NCBI GenBank assembly: GCA_965204915.1
Contig: OZ242023.1
Location: 5,270,001-5,334,000 of the forward strand
From: HK1 sp965204915
GTDB lineage: Bacteria > Pseudomonadota > Gammaproteobacteria > HK1
Length of the DNA stretch: 64,000 bases
Reading direction: 5' to 3'
The position numbers and the translations under genes were made by a program. Position 1 is the first letter of the stretch, and the number at the start of each line of letters is the position of its first letter. Shown in pieces: positions 8,496 to 17,600 of the stretch. The notes beneath the pieces are model-generated. The model saw only the letters and a program-made list of their open reading frames with translations. It had not been told where the DNA came from and made no database searches.

Positions 8496-9392
8496 CTATT
8501 TCATTCCCGTGAGGGTGATGCCCTCAATGAACCGGCGCTGCGCCAGAAGGAACGCGACGACCAGCGGGGTGACGATCACGGTCGTCGCCGCCATCATCGG
8601 TCCGTACTCGTTGCCGTCGAGGTCGGACCTGAACATGCGCAGTCCGAGCGGCGGGGTCATCAGATCGCGGTCGCCCGTAATCACGACCCGCGGCCAGTAG
8701 TAGTCGTTCCAGTGCGCCACGACCGAGAAGATCGCGAACGCGAGCAGGGCCGGGACCGCGGTCGGAAGCATGACCTTCCAGACGATGGCGAACTCGCTCA
8801 TGCCATCCATGCGCGCCGCATCGATCAGATCGTCCGGCACCGTCTTGAAGAACTGCCGCATCAGGAAGATCCCGAAGACCGAAATCGTCCATGGAATCAC
8901 CAGCGCGGCGTAGGTATTGGTCAGCCCGGCCTTCGCCAGCATGATGTAGAGGGGCAGGGCGATCGCGTGGACCGGGATCAGCAGGCAGAAGATCACCAGG
9001 CCGAACACCAGCTCACGTCCCCAGAAGCGCAGCTTGGCCAGCGCATAGGCGCAAGGCAGGGCGACCACGACCTGGATCAGGAAGATGGACACCGTCACCA
9101 GCACGCCGTTCAGCATGTAGCGCAGGAGGGGCGCGTCCCTGAACGCCGCGGTGTAGTTGTAGACCATGGGCCGCATCGTGCATTCCTCGGGCGGGCGTCC
9201 GGCCTTGGTGCATCGTGGATCCGTGATCGGCGCCTGGGCTCCGGCGAACCCCCCGGAGTTGCTTTCGATCTCCGCCGGCGACTTCAACGAATAGGACAGC
9301 ATGAGGTAGAAGGGCAGCAGCACGACGACGGCGCCGAGCAGCAGGCACACGTGCTTCAGCGCCTCGCCGAGCCAGCTCGCGTTCGTGTTCAC
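8496..9392 (-). CDS. ABC transporter inner-membrane permease, UgpE-like
   Basis: Inner-membrane permease of 298 residues with six predicted helices (for example HVCLLLGAVVVLLPFYLML and LLAFAIFSVVAHW). The cytoplasmic EAA loop reads DLIDAARMDGMSEFAIVWKV with the conserved Gly, where the ATPase docks. The start is GTG 9392, overlapping the preceding permease stop as GTGA. The loop between the first helix and YTAAFRDAP (residues about 40-75) is rich in Cys and Pro (PRCTKAGRPPEECTM), longer than in typical UgpE and likely periplasmic. Confidence 0.86.
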   Translation of the reverse strand: MNTNASWLGEALKHVCLLLGAVVVLLPFYLMLSYSLKSPAEIESNSGGFAGAQAPITDPRCTKAGRPPEECTMRPMVYNYTAAFRDAPLLRYMLNGVLVTVSIFLIQVVVALPCAYALAKLRFWGRELVFGLVIFCLLIPVHAIALPLYIMLAKAGLTNTYAALVIPWTISVFGIFLMRQFFKTVPDDLIDAARMDGMSEFAIVWKVMLPTAVPALLAFAIFSVVAHWNDYYWPRVVITGDRDLMTPPLGLRMFRSDLDGNEYGPMMAATTVIVTPLVVAFLLAQRRFIEGITLTGMK

Positions 9393-10342
9393 GAGTAGTG
9401 CACCCGCCGGTTGACGAAGTAGACCTGGGTGATGGTGAGCGCCAGGACGAAGACGAGGAACACGATGGTGATGGCCGAGCCGATCCCCAGGAGGTTCTGC
9501 TTCACCCCCTTCTCGAAGATCGCGTACACCATCACGTAGGTGGACTTGCTCGGCCCCCCGCGAGTCAACGCCTCGACCGTATCGAAGACCTGGAACGAGC
9601 GGATCGAGGTGATGGTCACGACGAATACGTGCGTCGGGCCGAGCATCGGCCACGTCACGAGCCTGAAGCGCTCCCAGGCGCTGCCTGCTCCGTCCATTTC
9701 CGCGGCGCCGTAGAGCTCCCGCGGAACCGCGGTCAGGCCCGCGAGGTAGAGCACCATGTTGAAGCCGAACGCCTGCCAGATCCCGATGAACGCAATCGTC
9801 CCCAGGGCGTACCTCTTGTCGCCGAACCAGACGGGAAAATCGTCGGCGCAGCTTCTTCCATACCAGCTCCCGGCCGCGTCGAGGCCGAGCCACGAGCCGG
9901 TCAGCAGGCCGTGCACCCAGTCGATGCCGCAGCCATGGCGGAGGATGTCGTTGACGACCCCGATCACCGGATGCAGCGCGAACTCCCAGACGATGGCCAT
10001 GGCCAGCAGGGTCGCCATCACCGGCAGGAAGAAGACGGTCTTGTACAGCTCGCCGCCGAACCGCAGGGAGGAGATCAGCAATGCCGCCCCGAGTCCGAGG
10101 GCGACCGACACGGGCACGACCACCACTACGTAGGTCAGCGAAGCGGCGAACATCTTCTTGTAGCTCGAGAACTTCGTGAGCGATTCGTAGTTCTTCCAGC
10201 CCACCCAGTCGAAACCCGGATTGCCGAGGTTGTAGTCGGTGAACGACAGGGTCGCCGCGACGAATACGGGCACGATCAGGATCACCACCATCAGGACGAT
10301 GGCGGGGGTGATGAACCAGAGGTGCGCTCGGGAGCGGCCCAT
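9389..10342 (-). CDS. ABC transporter inner-membrane permease, UgpA-like
   Basis: Inner-membrane permease of 317 residues with about six helices, starting with AHLWFITPAIVLMVVILIVP. The EAA motif is ELYGAAEMDGAGSAWERFRL. A periplasmic insert near residues 135-170 contains two cysteines (HGCGID and RSCADD) that could form a disulfide. It overlaps the ATPase gene by 1 bp (TGATG) and the next permease gene by 4 bp, so the transporter genes are translationally coupled. Confidence 0.86.
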   Translation of the reverse strand: MGRSRAHLWFITPAIVLMVVILIVPVFVAATLSFTDYNLGNPGFDWVGWKNYESLTKFSSYKKMFAASLTYVVVVVPVSVALGLGAALLISSLRFGGELYKTVFFLPVMATLLAMAIVWEFALHPVIGVVNDILRHGCGIDWVHGLLTGSWLGLDAAGSWYGRSCADDFPVWFGDKRYALGTIAFIGIWQAFGFNMVLYLAGLTAVPRELYGAAEMDGAGSAWERFRLVTWPMLGPTHVFVVTITSIRSFQVFDTVEALTRGGPSKSTYVMVYAIFEKGVKQNLLGIGSAITIVFLVFVLALTITQVYFVNRRVHYS

Positions 10343-11499
10343 CAGGCGACCTTCTCCGCCCTCTCGTCGCTCGCCAGCGCAAGACGCCGGCCGTCCGAAC
10401 CGAAGACCATCGCTGCACCGGGGTCCGCGCCGAGACGCAGCTCGTCGCCGATGGCGGCGTCGTGCGCCTCCGGCGGGGTGACGCGCGCGATGATGCGATG
10501 CGCGCCGTCATCGAGCGCAACGTGGAGGTAGACGTCGGCGCCGAGGTTCTCCTTGTAGACGAGCCGGCCCGCGAAACATCCGCTCGCGGTACGGGGGCGC
10601 AGTGCGAAGTGCTCGGGGCGCCAGCCGATGGAAAGCGTACCGCCGGCGGGCTGCGCGAGGCGCCGTCCCAGGGCGATGCCCAGGCACGAGAGCCGGCCGG
10701 AGCCGTCGCATCCGCCCGCGACGACGTTGATCTTCGGGCTGCCGACGAATTCGGCGACCCGCAGGTCCTGGGGGTTCTGGTACACCTCGTCCGGCACCCC
10801 GACCTGGAGGAGGTCCCCGTCGAGCATGACCGCCATCCGATCCGACATCGTCAGCGCCTCGGCTTGATCGTGCGTGACGTAGACGAAGGTGGTGCCCAGG
10901 TTCCGGTGAAGCTCCGAGAGCTCCGCGCGCATGTGGACGCGGAGTCCGGCGTCGAGGTTCGACAGCGGCTCGTCCATCAGAAACGCGGCGGGGTTGCGGA
11001 CCATGGCCCGGCCCAGCGCGACCCGCTGTCGCTGGCCGCCGGAGAGCTGGGCCGGCTTTCGGTCGAGCAGATGCTCGATCTCGAGCGTCCTGGCCGCCTC
11101 CCGGACCGTTGCGGCCAGGGCATCGACCTTCTCCCGGCGGCCGGGAACGAGAGCGCCGAGCAAGGGGAGACGCTCCCAGAAACCCAGGTCCCGCAACAGG
11201 AGCGGGGTGGCCAGGTTCTGGCGGACGGTCAGATGCGGGTACAGCGCATAGGACTGGAAGACCATGGCCAGGTCGCGGCGGCTGGGCCGAACCGCGTTGA
11301 CCACGGCGCCATCGATCTCGACGTTGCCGGCGGTCTGTGTCTCGAGGCCCGCGATGATGCGCAAGGTGGTCGATTTTCCGCATCCCGAAGGACCGACCAG
11401 GGTGAGGAACTCGCCGTCGGCAATCTCGAGATCGATGCCGTTGAGGACTCGCGTGTCACCGAAGGTCTTGGTGATGCCCCGGAGTCTGATGCTGGCCAA
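10342..11499 (-). CDS. ABC transporter ATPase, UgpC/MalK-like
   Basis: Cytoplasmic ATPase of 385 residues. Walker A is GPSGCGKST, the Q-loop is MVFQSYALYP, the signature is QLSGGQRQR, Walker B is FLMDEPLSNLD, and the switch His lies in VYVTHDQAEAL. After the nucleotide-binding domain comes the C-terminal regulatory OB-fold region found in MalK/UgpC proteins (IGWRPEHFALRP onward). An unusual insert LGFWERLPLLGALVPGRREK lies in the helical domain (about residues 105-125). It is the first gene of the operon. Confidence 0.88.
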   Translation of the reverse strand: MASIRLRGITKTFGDTRVLNGIDLEIADGEFLTLVGPSGCGKSTTLRIIAGLETQTAGNVEIDGAVVNAVRPSRRDLAMVFQSYALYPHLTVRQNLATPLLLRDLGFWERLPLLGALVPGRREKVDALAATVREAARTLEIEHLLDRKPAQLSGGQRQRVALGRAMVRNPAAFLMDEPLSNLDAGLRVHMRAELSELHRNLGTTFVYVTHDQAEALTMSDRMAVMLDGDLLQVGVPDEVYQNPQDLRVAEFVGSPKINVVAGGCDGSGRLSCLGIALGRRLAQPAGGTLSIGWRPEHFALRPRTASGCFAGRLVYKENLGADVYLHVALDDGAHRIIARVTPPEAHDAAIGDELRLGADPGAAMVFGSDGRRLALASDERAEKVA

Positions 11500-11820
11500 G
11501 GATCACCCCTCCGCCACGCCTGGCTCCGAACGGCCATGCGCATGCGAGACGGAAGATCCGGCGATGCACGCCGCGCGGCGACTTGATGTGACCGGTCTCA
11601 TGGTGCGCTGCCCGATACCTTGCCCGCCCCGGTTCGGAAAATCGTCGCGATACGTCCCGACCGCCCCGGCGCCTCGCCGCCGGGGACGGTCCCGGCTACT
11701 TTACAGACGATGGCGAAGCTTTCAAACTCCAAGATGAAGTTCTGAATATCATCAGAAAATTTGATGTAGATTCGATGACGATCGACCTGAAACATCTCGT
11801 CTACGTGAATGCGGACACGT
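11500..11820. other. Intergenic stretch with an AT-rich patch
   Basis: It lies between the start of the Ugp-type operon and the end of the PiT gene, both on the minus strand, so it should hold the transporter promoter. The segment 11699-11800 is clearly AT-richer than its surroundings. A minus-strand frame from ATG 11795 could encode 65 residues (MFQVDRHRIYIKFSDDIQNF), but codon use does not support it firmly. No other structure was seen. Confidence 0.35.
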
Positions 11821-13311
11821 TCAACGGGCGCCGGCACGATCGAAATGGCGGAATACGTACTCGAGCTGGCGTCGCAGCTTCCTGTGATGGCGCTTGTCGA
11901 GCGGCGAATCCGGGAGGTACGTCCATTCGTCGGTCTCCGCGGCGAGCGCCTCTGCAAACGTCCACCGATAACGAAAATGCGCCCCGGCAAGCTCTTCGAG
12001 TGCTTCGATCTGGCCAGGACTCAATCGGCCTTCGTCGATACGGAAAATCTGCCTCTCCTCGATGCGGAAGTCGCCGATCTCGGAGAGCGCAAGCGCGTGC
12101 CGCTCCGCGGCGGGCGATGCGTCGGCTCGTTCGCGAAACGCATCGAGGAACGCCGCGGCGCCGACGAATTCGCGATCCTTCAGCGCCGCGAGCTTCTCGG
12201 TGACCGTGGTGTGCTCGCCGAGGCGGTCGAGTACTTCCAGCGACATCGAGAAGCGCTTCTCGCGGTGGACCGGCTGGTCGAAGACGTTCTGCACGAAGAA
12301 CAGCGCGGTGAAGCACACCAGCGCCGCGATGAGCGGTGTGGTGATCCACCCGAGCCCGATGTTGCGCACGAGTCGCCAGTCGATGTCGTGCCCGCCGCGC
12401 ATCAGGCCGAGTCCGATGACCGCGCCCACCACCGCCTGCGAGCTCGATACCGGCACCAGCGGGATGGTCGGCAGATCATGTGCGGCAAGCAGGCGCTCGA
12501 GGTCCTCCGAGGCGAACGCGAACAACACGATGGAGTGTGCGACCACCACCACCCAGGCAGCGACGGCGGACATCGGCACGATGCCGCTGCCCACGGTGAA
12601 CATCACCCGCTTCGAATAGGTGAATATGCCGGCCGCGATCGCGATTCCACCGAGCAGGAAGAGCTGCTGCGCCGAGGTGAGCATGTAGATCCCGTCCAGC
12701 GAGAGGGCCGTGAACGGGGACACCTCGAGGAATACCCCCATCACGTTGGCGATGTTGTTCGCGCCGAGGCTGTAGGCGCCGAACGCACCGGCGAACAGCA
12801 GCGCGAACCGGGTCAGCGCGTCGACGCGCAGCAGATGGAGGTTCGCCCAGCGCAGGCCACGGCGCGTCGCGGTGTAGAGAGGGACGGCGATGAGCCCGGC
12901 GAGCATCGGGCAGAACACCCACGTGCCCACGATCGTCACGAACGTCGCGGTGTCGGTGGATGAGCCGCTGAAGACGTTCCAGCCGACGATGGCGCCGACG
13001 ATGGCCTGGCTGGTCGAGACCGGGAGACCCCACTTCGTCATGTAGTACACGGTGAGTCCCGCCGCGAGGGCGCAGGTGAACGCCCCTGCCCGCATGTCGA
13101 TCGTGCCCAGCCGTCCCAGCGTGTCGGCCGCGCCTGCGCCGCTGATCACCGCGCCGGCGATGACGAACGCGCTGCAGACGAACGCCGCGGTGGTGAAGCG
13201 GATCATGCGCGTGCCGACCGCGGTGCCGAACACGTTGGCGGCATCGTTGGCGCCGAGCGACCATCCGAGGAAGAGTCCGCTCGTGAGCAGGAGCAGGGTC
13301 GCGAACTCCAT
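11821..13311 (-). CDS. Inorganic phosphate transporter, PiT family
   Basis: Membrane protein of 496 residues that takes up phosphate with a cation. The duplicated PiT signature is visible: SLGANDAANVFGTAVG near the N-terminus and SLGANNIANVMG in the second half, with STSQAIVGAIVGWNVF and SSSQAVVGAVIGLGL as the paired helices. About ten transmembrane segments are followed by a hydrophilic C-terminal tail of about 120 residues (from EKRFSMSLEVLDRLG), which is longer than in minimal PiT proteins. ATG 13311 overlaps the stop of the DUF47 gene (TGATG), a conserved pairing. Confidence 0.9.
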   Translation of the reverse strand: MEFATLLLLTSGLFLGWSLGANDAANVFGTAVGTRMIRFTTAAFVCSAFVIAGAVISGAGAADTLGRLGTIDMRAGAFTCALAAGLTVYYMTKWGLPVSTSQAIVGAIVGWNVFSGSSTDTATFVTIVGTWVFCPMLAGLIAVPLYTATRRGLRWANLHLLRVDALTRFALLFAGAFGAYSLGANNIANVMGVFLEVSPFTALSLDGIYMLTSAQQLFLLGGIAIAAGIFTYSKRVMFTVGSGIVPMSAVAAWVVVVAHSIVLFAFASEDLERLLAAHDLPTIPLVPVSSSQAVVGAVIGLGLMRGGHDIDWRLVRNIGLGWITTPLIAALVCFTALFFVQNVFDQPVHREKRFSMSLEVLDRLGEHTTVTEKLAALKDREFVGAAAFLDAFRERADASPAAERHALALSEIGDFRIEERQIFRIDEGRLSPGQIEALEELAGAHFRYRWTFAEALAAETDEWTYLPDSPLDKRHHRKLRRQLEYVFRHFDRAGAR

Positions 13312-13973
13312 CAATCGTGGCGCTTGATGGTGTAGATCAGCAGCGAGTCGACAAGATCCTCCGCTTCGTTGGCGATGTCGTCGATGCGTTCGATGAAGTA
13401 GCGGATGTGCATCTTGCGCTCCAGCGGGAGGTCCGAGGAGAACACCGCGCGCTGCAGCCGGGTGCTCAGTTTGTCGGCTTCCGACTCCAGGAAGATCGTG
13501 CGTGCCGCGTGGTCGCGTACCGACGTCATGTCGCGGAAGAACGCCCGCGCCGCGAGCACCGTGCTTTCGACGCACTTCACCACCGTCTCCACGAGGGCCC
13601 GGAAGCCGGCGTGGAATTCGGCAGGGACCCCGGGCGCCTGGATCGAGATCCGGAACAGGTTGGCCTGGAACATGTTCACGATGTCGTCGGTGTCCTCGAT
13701 CAGGGCCATCACGTCGGCGCGGAGATCGGGAATCAGCGTGCGGACGAACAGCTCCGACTCGATGGCCCGCCGCAACGAATCCCCCCGGCTCTCGATCTCC
13801 TGGACCTGGTTGAGAAGATCCTCATAGGTCTCGTTCGCCCCCCCTTCGAGGTAGCTCGCGACCGCCCTCTCGAAGACGAGTCCTGCCTCGGTGACTTTGT
13901 CGAGGAATTCGTCGATCTGGCTCTCCAGCGTACGGGTGCCGCCGAACAGATGAGTGACCTTGCGCAGATACAT
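13311..13973 (-). CDS. DUF47 / PhoU-like accessory protein of PiT transporter
   Basis: All-helical cytoplasmic protein of 220 residues. The N-terminal LFGG, the E-x-x-x-D clusters (EDTDDIVN, ERIDDIANEAEDLVD) and the length match the DUF47 family, distant relatives of PhoU that bind metals and modulate low-affinity phosphate transport. It is the first gene of a two-gene operon and overlaps the transporter by 1 bp. A possible Pho box lies about 85 bp upstream. Confidence 0.88.
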   Translation of the reverse strand: MYLRKVTHLFGGTRTLESQIDEFLDKVTEAGLVFERAVASYLEGGANETYEDLLNQVQEIESRGDSLRRAIESELFVRTLIPDLRADVMALIEDTDDIVNMFQANLFRISIQAPGVPAEFHAGFRALVETVVKCVESTVLAARAFFRDMTSVRDHAARTIFLESEADKLSTRLQRAVFSSDLPLERKMHIRYFIERIDDIANEAEDLVDSLLIYTIKRHD

Positions 13974-14532
13974 CGCCTGCTCCGAGATGGTTTCGCGATC
14001 GCGCTCGACGCGTCGGCGTCACGGGCAGCACCGGCCCCGGGCCGTATTACCGTATTATTGCAAATATGTGACAGCCCTTCTCCGATCACGCCATCGATGC
14101 CCGATGCCGCACCGGAAGGGCTGCTCGACCCGAGAACCATTTCTTCGGGAGATGCCGTATACGGATTCCGGATCCCGCCGCCACCGGAAATGACGAGAAG
14201 CGAATATCCGGACCGTGCGCTGGCGGTGCCGACGCTGTACGCGGCGGGCGCCGCGTTCTTCGCCGCTCCCTGAGCCGCATGGCACGAGGCTACGTCCCGG
14301 AAACGGCGGGTGCATGACCGTATCCGGGGTGGTGCGGATCTGAAGAGGGCGCCGAGCCCGCGCATGGCGCGGGATGCCGCAAGCAGGCGAGTCGTTGAAC
14401 CTGGCCGGATCTCGGACCTGTGATCGAGTCGTAATCGGTATCGTCGGCTTCAAGACCCGTCTTTTTTCGCCTCACCCTTCGTGAGAGGGGCGAGCCGAGC
14501 GAATACGCGCCTGGATCTCCGGCAACGAGAAG
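13974..14532. other. Intergenic region upstream of the phosphate transport operon
   Basis: No convincing gene. The AT-rich stretch 14041-14075 stands out and contains the Pho-box-like site. The rest (14100-14530) is GC-rich with no coding-like frame on either strand. It holds the promoter of the DUF47-PiT operon and the 3' region of the upstream CoA transferase gene. Confidence 0.4.
14057..14074 (-). promoter_or_regulatory. Possible Pho box for the DUF47-PiT operon
   Basis: On the minus strand the sequence CTGTCACATATTTGCAAT resembles two PhoB half-sites of 7 bp separated by 4 bp; the first half matches CTGTCA fully and the second (TTGCAAT) partially. A TAATAC hexamer follows 7 bp later and could be the -10 box. 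The site lies about 84 bp before the start codon. It is weak on sequence grounds but well placed. Confidence 0.4.
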
Positions 14533-15801
14533 TCAGCCCTCCGCCGCGAGCTTGGCGACCGCCTCCTCCTCGTACAGCACCCCGTCGCCGGTCAGCGCCT
14601 CGATCTCCTCGCCGGAGTACCCCAGCGACGCCGCGACGTCCCGGTTGTGCTGCCCGATCAGCGGCGCGACCGGGGGTACGGGCGGCTCGTAGCCGGAGAA
14701 ACGGAACGGCAGGTTCGGCATCCGGATCCGGCCGAGCGCAGGATGATCTTGCTCGATCACCATCCCCCGGGCCCGGATCTGCGGGTCCGCCAGCACTTCG
14801 TCGATCCGCTGCACCTTCGCGCACGGCACCCCCGCCGCGTCGAGTGCATCGAGGCACGCCCGCACCGATTCTTGCGCCATCGTCCACGCCCGGATTTTCG
14901 CGAGGATCTCCTCGCGGTGGGCGTTGCGCCCCTCCGGCCCGTGGAAGCGCGCGTCCGCGGCGAGTGCGTCCCCGCCGATCAGGCGCGCGAGCCGGAGCCA
15001 GGTCGCGTCCACCTGGGCGGTGATCACCAAGTAGCCGTCACGGCCGGGGAACACCCCGTACACGGTGGATTCGGGCAGGTCGTGGCCGGTCTGCACCGGG
15101 ATCTCCTCGCCGCCGCTCAGGGTGTAGCACTGCACCGCGTACTCGTGGATGGAGACCATGCAGTCGTAGAGCGCGAGGTCGATATGCTGCCCGCGCCCGC
15201 TCGCCGCCCGGCCGAGCAGCGCCGCGTTGACCGAGGCCACCCCGTGGATGCCGGTGTACATGTCCGCGAGCGCGATCCGGAACAGCGGCGGCGCCTCCCC
15301 GGGCACGCCGATCATGGCCATCGCCCCGCTCTTGGCCTCCGCGATCAGGCCGAAGCCCGGATTGTCCGCGTCCGGACCGCTGTGGCCGTAGGCCGAGATC
15401 GAGCAGTACACGAGCCGCGGATTGCGCTCGGCGAGGCTGGCGTAGCCGAGCCCGAGCCGGTCGAGCGCCCCCGGCCGGTAGTTCTCGACGAAGACGTCCG
15501 CGCCGTCCACGAGCCGGTGCATCAGCTCCAGCCCGCGCGGGTCCCGCACGTTCACGCACAGCCCCCGCTTGCCCATGTTCTGCTGCAGGAAGTAGCCGCT
15601 GTATCCGCCGATGAAGTACGGATGCGCCCGCCCGGCGTCGCCCCGGGTCGGGCGCTCGATCTTGATCACCTCCGCCCCCATGGCCGCGAGGCAGCGGGAG
15701 AGGTAAGGGCCGGCCAGGAAGTGGCTGTAGTCGATGACGCGGATGCCGTGAAGGGGGGGCGGGAGGGCGCTCGCGGGCTCGGTGTCGGTTCGAGTGGACA
15801 T
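14533..15801 (-). CDS. Class III CoA transferase (CaiB/BaiF family)
   Basis: Cytoplasmic CoA transferase of 422 residues that moves CoA between carboxylic acids. The N-terminal LHGIRVIDYSHFLAGPYLSR and GAEVIKIERPTRGD segments are typical. The catalytic Asp lies in the ALADMYTGIHG segment. ATG 15801 is preceded by GAGGAAA at suitable distance; an in-frame ATG 33 bp upstream is less likely. The gene stands alone on the minus strand, so substrates are unknown. A second family member lies at 42507. Confidence 0.88.
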   Translation of the reverse strand: MSTRTDTEPASALPPPLHGIRVIDYSHFLAGPYLSRCLAAMGAEVIKIERPTRGDAGRAHPYFIGGYSGYFLQQNMGKRGLCVNVRDPRGLELMHRLVDGADVFVENYRPGALDRLGLGYASLAERNPRLVYCSISAYGHSGPDADNPGFGLIAEAKSGAMAMIGVPGEAPPLFRIALADMYTGIHGVASVNAALLGRAASGRGQHIDLALYDCMVSIHEYAVQCYTLSGGEEIPVQTGHDLPESTVYGVFPGRDGYLVITAQVDATWLRLARLIGGDALAADARFHGPEGRNAHREEILAKIRAWTMAQESVRACLDALDAAGVPCAKVQRIDEVLADPQIRARGMVIEQDHPALGRIRMPNLPFRFSGYEPPVPPVAPLIGQHNRDVAASLGYSGEEIEALTGDGVLYEEEAVAKLAAEG

Positions 15802-15974
15802 GGAATCGATTTTCCTCGGATCGCCGAGCTGCATTTTTCCCTGCGATTGGTCAACGTTCGAACGATCGCAGAAAGTCGATACACCTTTCCTTCCGGCGAA
15901 AGGCTCCCCGGATCTCGTCGCCGTTGGAGTACCGGGCGCCCGAGCTCATGTGCCGGGGATTCCGCCATTCCCGG

Positions 15975-17327
15975 CTACCCCTCCACCCACAAGCGTCCCT
16001 CGCAAAGGGGAACGCGGTGCTTGCGGTTCTTCCATTTGGTGTTCCGATCCCGGGTCTTTTCAAACGTGAACGACCTGAAACCCGCCGAGGTCGCGAGTTT
16101 TCCGAGCCATTCGATCACGGGAACGTACACTCCATAGGGTGCGGAATCGCCGACTACGAAGCATATTCTCGACGGTGAGCGGCACACGCGCCGCAGGGCC
16201 AGCCACACCCGCGCGAGATCGAGGAAGTAGCACACGATCATGTTGTGGTAGGTCTTCTTGCCGCCGCGGGTCAGCCGAACCTCGCCCAACTCTTCGCATA
16301 CGGGCCGCAGCTCGTCCCGGATCGGGTCGAGCTCGGGGTGGGCGAGCACATCTGTGAGATTGACGGCCCGATTGGGAACGTGCTGCGAGCAGGAGCGGAG
16401 AAGGTGCCGGCGTACGTTCGTCTGCAAGTCTCCCCAACCCTTGATCTCGCCGAAGAAGGTCAGCTCCAGGCGCGTGGCGTCCGCGTAATCGTAATTGTTC
16501 GGGTATGGAGGCGACGTTACGACGAGATTGAAATGGTCGCCAGGGACGGTTTCGCAGGAGCGGGCATCGTCTTGCCCGAACGTCGTTCGCGGACCGGAGA
16601 GACCGCAGGCAGAGCGCATGTCCTCGTACATCGTGCGCGCCATCTCCTCGAACGCGGCGAAGGGTTCGCGCACCCGCGCCTTTCGGCGGCCGGGCAGGAG
16701 GTACTGGCAGTTGGCCGTGCCCACGTGCGAGGTCGGGCGCAGGATGGAGACGAGGGTCAGCCATGCGAGCCGGGCGGATTCCGAGTCGTCATCGATGTTC
16801 CCGACGGCGTGCCGGAGCGCGTCGAGCTGTTCCAGGGCTTCGTCCGTGTAGCACTTCCGGATGAGCGGCACGTAGGATTCCACGGCCGGCGTGAAGCGCC
16901 TGGCGCCGGCAAGCACCCTCTTCGCCCGGTCGAGATACTCCTCGGGCGACGAGCGGTAGGCCAGCTTGGCTCTCGCGACCCGCGCGACGAAGGGGTGCGA
17001 ATCGATCCCCCAGGATTCGACACCGCATTGTTCGGCGGCGATGAGTGTCGTGCCGCTCCCGGCGAACGGGTCGAAGACCCGCACGCCGCCAGCTTCCGCC
17101 TCGCGCGAGATCAGGTCTTCGGCCCAGGCGCCGCTGAAGCCGGCGCTGTATCGAAACCATCGATGAACCGGCAGATCCACGTTGTCCGTGAAGCTGCCGG
17201 ACGTGCTTTCCTTGTACAGGGGCCGTTCGGTTTCCGGGAACAGGGGGAGCGACGTCGGGCGTTGCCTTCTCCGTGTCGGCCGGCCGCGCGTCGTCGCCTG
17301 CGTCGTTGGCTCCGAAGTTGCCGGCAT
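15975..17327 (-). CDS. DNA methyltransferase, probable N4-cytosine or N6-adenine type
   Basis: Solitary DNA methyltransferase of 450 residues. The SAM-binding motif I is DPFAGSGTTL (about residues 87-96) and the catalytic motif is TSPPYPNNYD (about 285). The SPPY form favours N4-cytosine methylation. About 190 residues, possibly including the target-recognition region, lie between motif I and motif IV, an alpha-class-like order. ATG 17327 is chosen because GGAGGCGAAGGG precedes it; the longer upstream frame is translation of the tandem repeat at 17389-17600. No restriction endonuclease gene is adjacent, so it may be an orphan regulatory or anti-restriction enzyme. Confidence 0.82.
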   Translation of the reverse strand: MPATSEPTTQATTRGRPTRRRQRPTSLPLFPETERPLYKESTSGSFTDNVDLPVHRWFRYSAGFSGAWAEDLISREAEAGGVRVFDPFAGSGTTLIAAEQCGVESWGIDSHPFVARVARAKLAYRSSPEEYLDRAKRVLAGARRFTPAVESYVPLIRKCYTDEALEQLDALRHAVGNIDDDSESARLAWLTLVSILRPTSHVGTANCQYLLPGRRKARVREPFAAFEEMARTMYEDMRSACGLSGPRTTFGQDDARSCETVPGDHFNLVVTSPPYPNNYDYADATRLELTFFGEIKGWGDLQTNVRRHLLRSCSQHVPNRAVNLTDVLAHPELDPIRDELRPVCEELGEVRLTRGGKKTYHNMIVCYFLDLARVWLALRRVCRSPSRICFVVGDSAPYGVYVPVIEWLGKLATSAGFRSFTFEKTRDRNTKWKNRKHRVPLCEGRLWVEG

Positions 17328-17388
17328 GATCCCTTCGCCTCCCTTTTCGTACATCCCGTATGAATTGCGCCCACACCGCCACCGCACC

Positions 17389-17600
17389 GGAACTGCCATA
17401 CGACCGCGCCGGCGGTCGCCGCTCGCAGAACAAACCCGTGGCCCGACCGTCTGCGCGTTTACCAGAGGCGCGGCCGCGCCAGCGGTCGCCACTCACAGAA
17501 CAAACGCGTGCCCCGAATGTCCGCACGTTTGCCAGAGGCGCCCGCGATTCCACGTAGCGGAATCGCCAAGCGACCGCACCAGCGGTCGCCGCTCACTCCG
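17389..17600. repeat. 70-bp tandem repeat with internal hairpins
   Basis: Two adjacent 70-bp units (17401-17470 and 17471-17540) share most positions, including the blocks GCGGTCGCC and CAGAACAAAC and the end CCAGAGGCG. A third partial unit (17571-17600) follows after a 30-bp spacer that contains its own palindrome (17544-17551 with 17559-17566). Each unit has a GCGACCGC/GCGGTCGC-type hairpin. The element sits between the 5' end of the methyltransferase gene and the 3' end of the acyl-CoA dehydrogenase gene, and the last unit overlaps the latter's stop region. Confidence 0.7.

Noticed and set aside
13733..14365. 210-codon minus frame upstream of the DUF47 gene
   Set aside because: Composition is Ser/Arg-rich and the frame runs into the DUF47 gene out of phase.
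17401..17600. CRISPR or coding extension of the methyltransferase gene
   Set aside because: Units are contiguous, 70 bp, without unique spacers, and the encoded residues repeat with no domain.
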